Shown here: positions 60,352-64,000 of the stretch, in pieces
Position numbering within the stretch: position 1 is the first letter of the stretch
How the letters are laid out: every line of letters starts with the position of its first letter
NCBI GenBank assembly: GCA_035450685.1
Contig: DAOTNF010000004.1
Location: 69,617 to 133,616 of the forward strand
Direction of reading: 5' to 3'
Length of the DNA stretch: 64,000 nt
Source: Syntrophosphaera sp035450685
Lineage (GTDB): Bacteria; Cloacimonadota; Cloacimonadia; Cloacimonadales; Cloacimonadaceae
Translations under genes and position numbers: made by a program
The notes under the pieces: model-generated
The model's database searches: none
The model's input: the letters and a program-made list of their open reading frames with translations, nothing else
Told to the model about the DNA's origin: nothing

Positions 60352-63300
60352 AGCAGTTCAAAAACCGGATCATCACTGCCAGCGCCGGCACAGGCAAGAC
60401 CTACCGCCTGGCGGTGGAATACATCCGCATCCTGCTGGAATACTACAACGCCGAGGGTTTCAGTCCGGACAATATCCTGGTGCTCACTTTCACCCGCAAG
60501 GCCACAGCCGAGATTCGCGAACGCATCATCGGGCATATCAGCCTGCTGCTTTCCGAAAAAGAGGATGATAAGACCAAGAGGATGGAGTTACTTGCCGTTA
60601 TCCACCCCCAGGACGGCCCGCGCGAACTCAGCCCTGCCGAAAGAATGGTGCTGGAGGGGAGCCTGAACAGGCTTTCCATCGACCGCAAACAGTTGCAGGT
60701 GATGACCATCGACTCCTACATCAATTCCATCTTCCGCAACATTGTGCGTCCTTTGCGCAGCATCGACCGCTTTGAGATCGATCTGCAGGCGGTGGAGAAA
60801 CGCTTGCCCTTCCTGATGCAGCACCTCTTGGACCCAAGTGTGAAGTCCAAGCTGGACAGTCTCTTGAGGCGGAAGGTTACGCCCTCTCTGGACGATTACA
60901 AGGATTTCTTTATCTCCCTGGTTCAGCAGCGCTGGCTCAAGCACCTCATCGACAAGCTCCATTCCAGGCAGGGAGCTTCCGCCCTGGAACTGGCTGACCG
61001 GGAAGAAACTGACGACTCTAAGCAAGCCCGCTTGGAGGAGTGCATGGATCTGTTTGGCAGGATGGTGTCTCTGATAGAGTCTGCCAAGCCGGATAAGGAT
61101 CCTGAGGAACTGATCAAGAAATCGCTGAGGTCGCTGCTTTCCCAAAAAGGCTTACAGGAGTTGGACCTGGCCGCCAGGGCACGGGAGTTTTGCCGCACGC
61201 CCCAACGCTGCCACATGTTTTTCAAAGCCATTTCCGATGGCAACATCTACCACGCGGGCAGGATCAAAGGCAAGGGACTGGAGGAGCAGGTAAAGCAGCT
61301 TGCCGAACTGCAGGAGCTGCTGCGAAGTAAAATGGCGGACTATCTGATGCTAACCCTGTTCCTGCCTGAGCAAAAGGAGATTCTTGATCTTTGGGGAACC
61401 ACCCTGTCCGAGTATGACAAGCTGATCTACAAATACAAGAACATGACCTACGACGACGTCGCCTGGTTCAGCCTGGAAGCGCTATTCAGCGAGGAGCCGC
61501 CGCTGTTTGACCTCAGCAATGAGGTGATCGCCACCGAGTTTTACCAGTTTCTTTCCCATCGCAGCCGCTTTATCCTGATCGATGAGTTTCAGGACACCTC
61601 CCTGATGCAGTTTGCCATCTTGAAACCCATTCTGGAGGAGGTTTGCTCGGGGCAGGGCAGCAAGGATTTCGGGGGCATGATCGTGGTGGGTGACGAAAAG
61701 CAATCCATCTTCGGCTGGCGGGGTGGAGAGCGTGAGTTGCTGCGCAAGCTACCTGTCCTGATTCCTTCCTTGGGAGAACTGCAGATTGAGGATTTGGACG
61801 ACTCCTACCGCAGCAGCCCCGGCATGATGAGGTTCATCAACGCGGTGTTTCAGGATCAAGCCCTGCATCAACACCTCGCGGAGCAAGGTCAAGTTTGGGA
61901 TTACCGCACTGTCAACAGCGCGCGCCCAGAGCTTGAGCATCTCACTCAATTGGAGGTGAAGACCATCAGCTACGGAGCCAGAGGCGAGGAAGATGACCTG
62001 CACTCCGTGTTCAATGAATTTGTGCAGGGGACTGTCGAAAAAAACCGTGTCCAGGGCAAGCGGGAGAGCGTGGCCATCCTTTGCAGGAAAACCAACGAGC
62101 TGACTGAAATTCAGCAGGTTTTGCAGGAAACCGGAATTCCCAATATCTTCCAGCCCACCAGCTTGCTGACGGAGCATCCCTGGGTGGCGCCCCTGATCTA
62201 CTGGCTCAGGTTTTTGGCCTGGAGGGACTGGCTGGATTTCCTGGCGGTGCTGCGTTCCAATTACATTATGCTCAAAGCCGCGCCTCTCAAGGCGGTGGTT
62301 GATAGCATTGACCGCAGCGGGGATCAGACTCCGGATTTCAGCGCCATTCCGCTGGCAGCGGCCCTGCTCGAGCTGGCGGACGGCACGACCGGTTCCCTGG
62401 CCGGGGCTTGCCAGGACTTTGTGGACATCTGCCTCAAAGGCAAGCAACTGCATGAAAGGGACTATCTGAACATCAACGCGTTTTTGACCCTGGCCAACGA
62501 CTATGAGCTTTCCTCGGCTCAGCGCGACAAATCCATCCCGGGATTTCTGGACTATCTGGACGACAACAAAGAACAGGAGTTCCTCAAACAGGTGGCCGTG
62601 GAGGGTTCTGAGGAGTTGCAACTGCTCACCATCCACAAATCCAAGGGCCTCCAGTTTGACCGGGTGTTCCTCTTCTTCAACCTCAGCGGAGGAAGCGGCA
62701 GCGACCGGACAAAACTGAAATGGTTTTTCAACTACGATCAGAATGACCTGCAAAAGCTTAGCGATTACGCCCTCACCTATCACTATGAGGATTTGCTCAA
62801 ACACTCCAGCTTCGGATATCTGCCAGCCTCCATGGAAAGCCGCGAAAACCTGGAGGAACTGAACAACCTTTATGTGGCGTTCACCCGGGCCAAAACCGCC
62901 CTGCACATATGCTTCGCCTATCGTGGCGGAGATGATTGGGGCGGCTATCTGGCAGACAGGGAGGACAAGGGGCAGGTCAAGCTGCCTCACCTGCTCTGTG
63001 ACGCCTCGCTCCGGCAGCTTGCGGCTTTTGAGGGAGTGGAAAGACTCGGCTCCGGCATCCGTTGGCATTCAACGCTTCCAGCCCCGGAAAAAGCCCCCGG
63101 CGAAATTAAAGAACAACCGCAAAAGATTAACCTGGATGACCTGGCCGCGGCTCTGCCGGAACCAGATGCCGGGCTTGAGCCGGAAGCGGTTGTGCCTGAC
63201 CCTCCGGCTGTCAAAAACTGGAAAAAGATCTGGATCGAGGACAGGCATAACTTGTTCGGCAACCTGGCACACTACTACCTGAGTTTTATCAAGAGGAACC

Positions 63301-63686
63301 TGGATGGGGAGCACGGGCGGGCGCTCAGGCAGTGCCTGGCTTTCTACGGCTCATTGCTGACGCAGGATGAGATCGTGAGCAGAATCGAACTATTGCGGTC
63401 TTCCCTGGCGGAGCACGCCTATCTCTTTGAACCCCGTTGGGACAAGGTCTTCACCGAGTTTTCCCTCTATCTGGACGGACGGGAAAAGAGGCTGGACAGG
63501 CTGATGCTGGACACTCACGCGAAAGAGGCACTGATCCTGGACTACAAGACAGGAACGAGCATGGACGACTCCCAGCTTAGAGATTATGAAAAAGCGTTGG
63601 CGGGGGTGCGGGCAATCTCGGAACAGGGATACACGATCTCATCCAGATTTGTCATCCTCGCCAATCTGGGCGACCTCGAACTCTGA
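60348..63686 (+). CDS. addA: AddA helicase-nuclease subunit
   Basis: 1112 residues from ATG 60348 inside the addB stop; the open frame begins 46 codons earlier but within addB. UvrD-type SF1 motifs: Walker A 'ASAGTGKTYRLAVEY' (about 10-24), Ia 'LTFTRKATAEIRERI', Walker B 'ILIDEFQDTSLMQF' (about 406-419), III 'GDEKQSIFGWRGGERELL', IV 'DLDDSYRSSPGMM', V 'TIHKSKGLQFDRVFLF', VI 'LYVAFTRAKTALHI'. The C-terminal nuclease has 'ALILDYKTGTSMDDSQLRDY' (about 1060). Processes double-strand breaks to 3' tails for RecA; Chi recognition usually resides in AddB. Followed by repeats. Confidence 0.95.
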   Translation: MKQFKNRIITASAGTGKTYRLAVEYIRILLEYYNAEGFSPDNILVLTFTRKATAEIRERIIGHISLLLSEKEDDKTKRMELLAVIHPQDGPRELSPAERMVLEGSLNRLSIDRKQLQVMTIDSYINSIFRNIVRPLRSIDRFEIDLQAVEKRLPFLMQHLLDPSVKSKLDSLLRRKVTPSLDDYKDFFISLVQQRWLKHLIDKLHSRQGASALELADREETDDSKQARLEECMDLFGRMVSLIESAKPDKDPEELIKKSLRSLLSQKGLQELDLAARAREFCRTPQRCHMFFKAISDGNIYHAGRIKGKGLEEQVKQLAELQELLRSKMADYLMLTLFLPEQKEILDLWGTTLSEYDKLIYKYKNMTYDDVAWFSLEALFSEEPPLFDLSNEVIATEFYQFLSHRSRFILIDEFQDTSLMQFAILKPILEEVCSGQGSKDFGGMIVVGDEKQSIFGWRGGERELLRKLPVLIPSLGELQIEDLDDSYRSSPGMMRFINAVFQDQALHQHLAEQGQVWDYRTVNSARPELEHLTQLEVKTISYGARGEEDDLHSVFNEFVQGTVEKNRVQGKRESVAILCRKTNELTEIQQVLQETGIPNIFQPTSLLTEHPWVAPLIYWLRFLAWRDWLDFLAVLRSNYIMLKAAPLKAVVDSIDRSGDQTPDFSAIPLAAALLELADGTTGSLAGACQDFVDICLKGKQLHERDYLNINAFLTLANDYELSSAQRDKSIPGFLDYLDDNKEQEFLKQVAVEGSEELQLLTIHKSKGLQFDRVFLFFNLSGGSGSDRTKLKWFFNYDQNDLQKLSDYALTYHYEDLLKHSSFGYLPASMESRENLEELNNLYVAFTRAKTALHICFAYRGGDDWGGYLADREDKGQVKLPHLLCDASLRQLAAFEGVERLGSGIRWHSTLPAPEKAPGEIKEQPQKINLDDLAAALPEPDAGLEPEAVVPDPPAVKNWKKIWIEDRHNLFGNLAHYYLSFIKRNLDGEHGRALRQCLAFYGSLLTQDEIVSRIELLRSSLAEHAYLFEPRWDKVFTEFSLYLDGREKRLDRLMLDTHAKEALILDYKTGTSMDDSQLRDYEKALAGVRAISEQGYTISSRFVILANLGDLEL

Positions 63687-63710
63687 TTCCGGATGCCAAT
63701 GGGCAGATGC

Positions 63711-63744
63711 GGTGGAAAGGTGGAAAGGTGAAATGGTGGAAAGG
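63711..63744. repeat. GGTGGAAAGG repeat array
   Basis: GGTGGAAAGGTGGAAAGGTG then AAATGGTGGAAAGG, the same as 43167-43200. Confidence 0.7.
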
Positions 63745-63830
63745 AAGCCGTTGTAGTGTAGCGGCGCTTGCCATAGCGCCGTATAGTGTGGCCATCCGAC
63801 CCTAAAACAAAGCACCCCAGACTATATACC

Positions 63831-63994
63831 GTGTCATCACGGGCTGTCGGGGTCCTCGCCAAAGCGCGTAGCGGTTTGGTGGGGTGACTTGCCCCGTGAT
63901 CCATTGGGGTGGCAAATTCCGTTTGCCACAGAGACCGGAGGTCTCTTCCAAACAGGCAACTCCGTTGCCTCTGCCGAACAGACTTCGGCAGCCC
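63831..63994 (+). repeat. Composite repeat: family B unit plus four tandem hairpins (copy 2)
   Basis: Family B unit GTGTCATCACGGGC ... GCCCCGTGATCCA (63831-63903) with nested CCAAAGCGC-GTA-GCGGTTTGG, then TGGCAAA-TTCCG-TTTGCCA (63910-63928), AGAGACC-GGA-GGTCTCT (63930-63946), AGGCAAC-TCC-GTTGCCT (63954-63970), CTGCCGAA-CAGAC-TTCGGCAG (63971-63991). Inverted relative to 28843-28968. Confidence 0.85.
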
Positions 63995-64000
63995 AATACC

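Larger units (their letters stand above)
63687..64000. other. Repeat island 5 (non-coding, continues past the window)
   Basis: Holds the GGTGGAAAGG array (63711-63744), a hairpin CGGCGCT-TGCCAT-AGCGCCG (63762-63781) flanked by TAGTGT words, and the composite B plus four-hairpin repeat (63831-63994). Confidence 0.7.

Noticed and set aside
1..64000. tRNA, rRNA, transposase or phage genes
   Set aside because: None recognised by eye; small RNAs could be missed without a covariance search.

Overview
The window reads as chromosomal DNA of a Gram-negative, didermic bacterium. Evidence: Lol lipoprotein sorting genes, a TamB-like protein, an OmpA-family protein, a TonB-dependent receptor with partner lipoprotein, ADP-heptose (LPS core) genes, and large secreted proteins built of propeller, Ig, FN3, PKD and beta-helix modules, one with a FlgD-like/Por-type C-terminal tail. 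Together with the dispersed palindromic repeats this style fits the FCB group; my best guess is a member of Cloacimonadota. That placement is inference from gene content, not a phylogenetic result. TTG and GTG starts are common (nadB, rimI, lolD, the ABC binding lipoprotein; ctp, rsfS, lolE, cls). I noticed no rRNA, tRNA, IS transposase, phage gene or CRISPR array.

Layout. 1-5.9 kb: two tandem secreted SBBP-propeller proteins, recently duplicated or converted (about 1 kb of apparently identical DNA). 6.1-9.3 kb: TonB-dependent receptor and DUF4249-type lipoprotein. 9.7-24.1 kb: a tight 17-gene minus-strand housekeeping run (der, plsY, purF, the two heptose genes, rseC, folB, folK, a short GlmU-like protein, HIT, LytR_C, rsfS, argS, rimI, nadB, tmk, ctp), mostly joined by 1-23 bp overlaps and closed by an intrinsic terminator. 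24.2-30.5 kb: ATP-grasp enzyme, secreted beta-helix protein flanked by repeat islands, OmpA-like protein. 30.8-42.5 kb: a plus-strand envelope operon (tatD, outer-membrane barrel, RecJ-like DHH protein, SEC59-like kinase, GT2 glycosyltransferase, LolC/E, LolD, TamB-like) followed by a pilin-like orphan. 43.4-50.8 kb: trpS, rimO, DUF1015, M18 aminopeptidase, acyl-CoA ligase and an exported GyrI-like protein, all on the minus strand. 51.3-53.0 kb: an AT-rich MvaI/BcnI-type restriction-modification pair. 53.2-55.0 kb: metal-chelate/cobalamin-type ABC permease and binding lipoprotein without an ATPase. 55.2-63.7 kb: HhH glycosylase, cardiolipin synthase and AddB-AddA recombination nuclease.

The most unusual content is non-coding. 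Islands at 25.3-25.9, 28.3-29.4, 42.5-43.4, 51.1-51.3 and 63.7-64.0 kb are mosaics of several repeat families. One palindromic family keeps its stem by paired (compensatory) changes and carries different nested hairpins in its loop. A composite of that unit plus four consecutive perfect hairpins occurs twice in opposite orientation. A third family has inverted ends and a switch-like internal stem. A 45-bp triple tandem repeat lies at 28.5 kb. These islands border the accessory genes (beta-helix protein, R-M pair).
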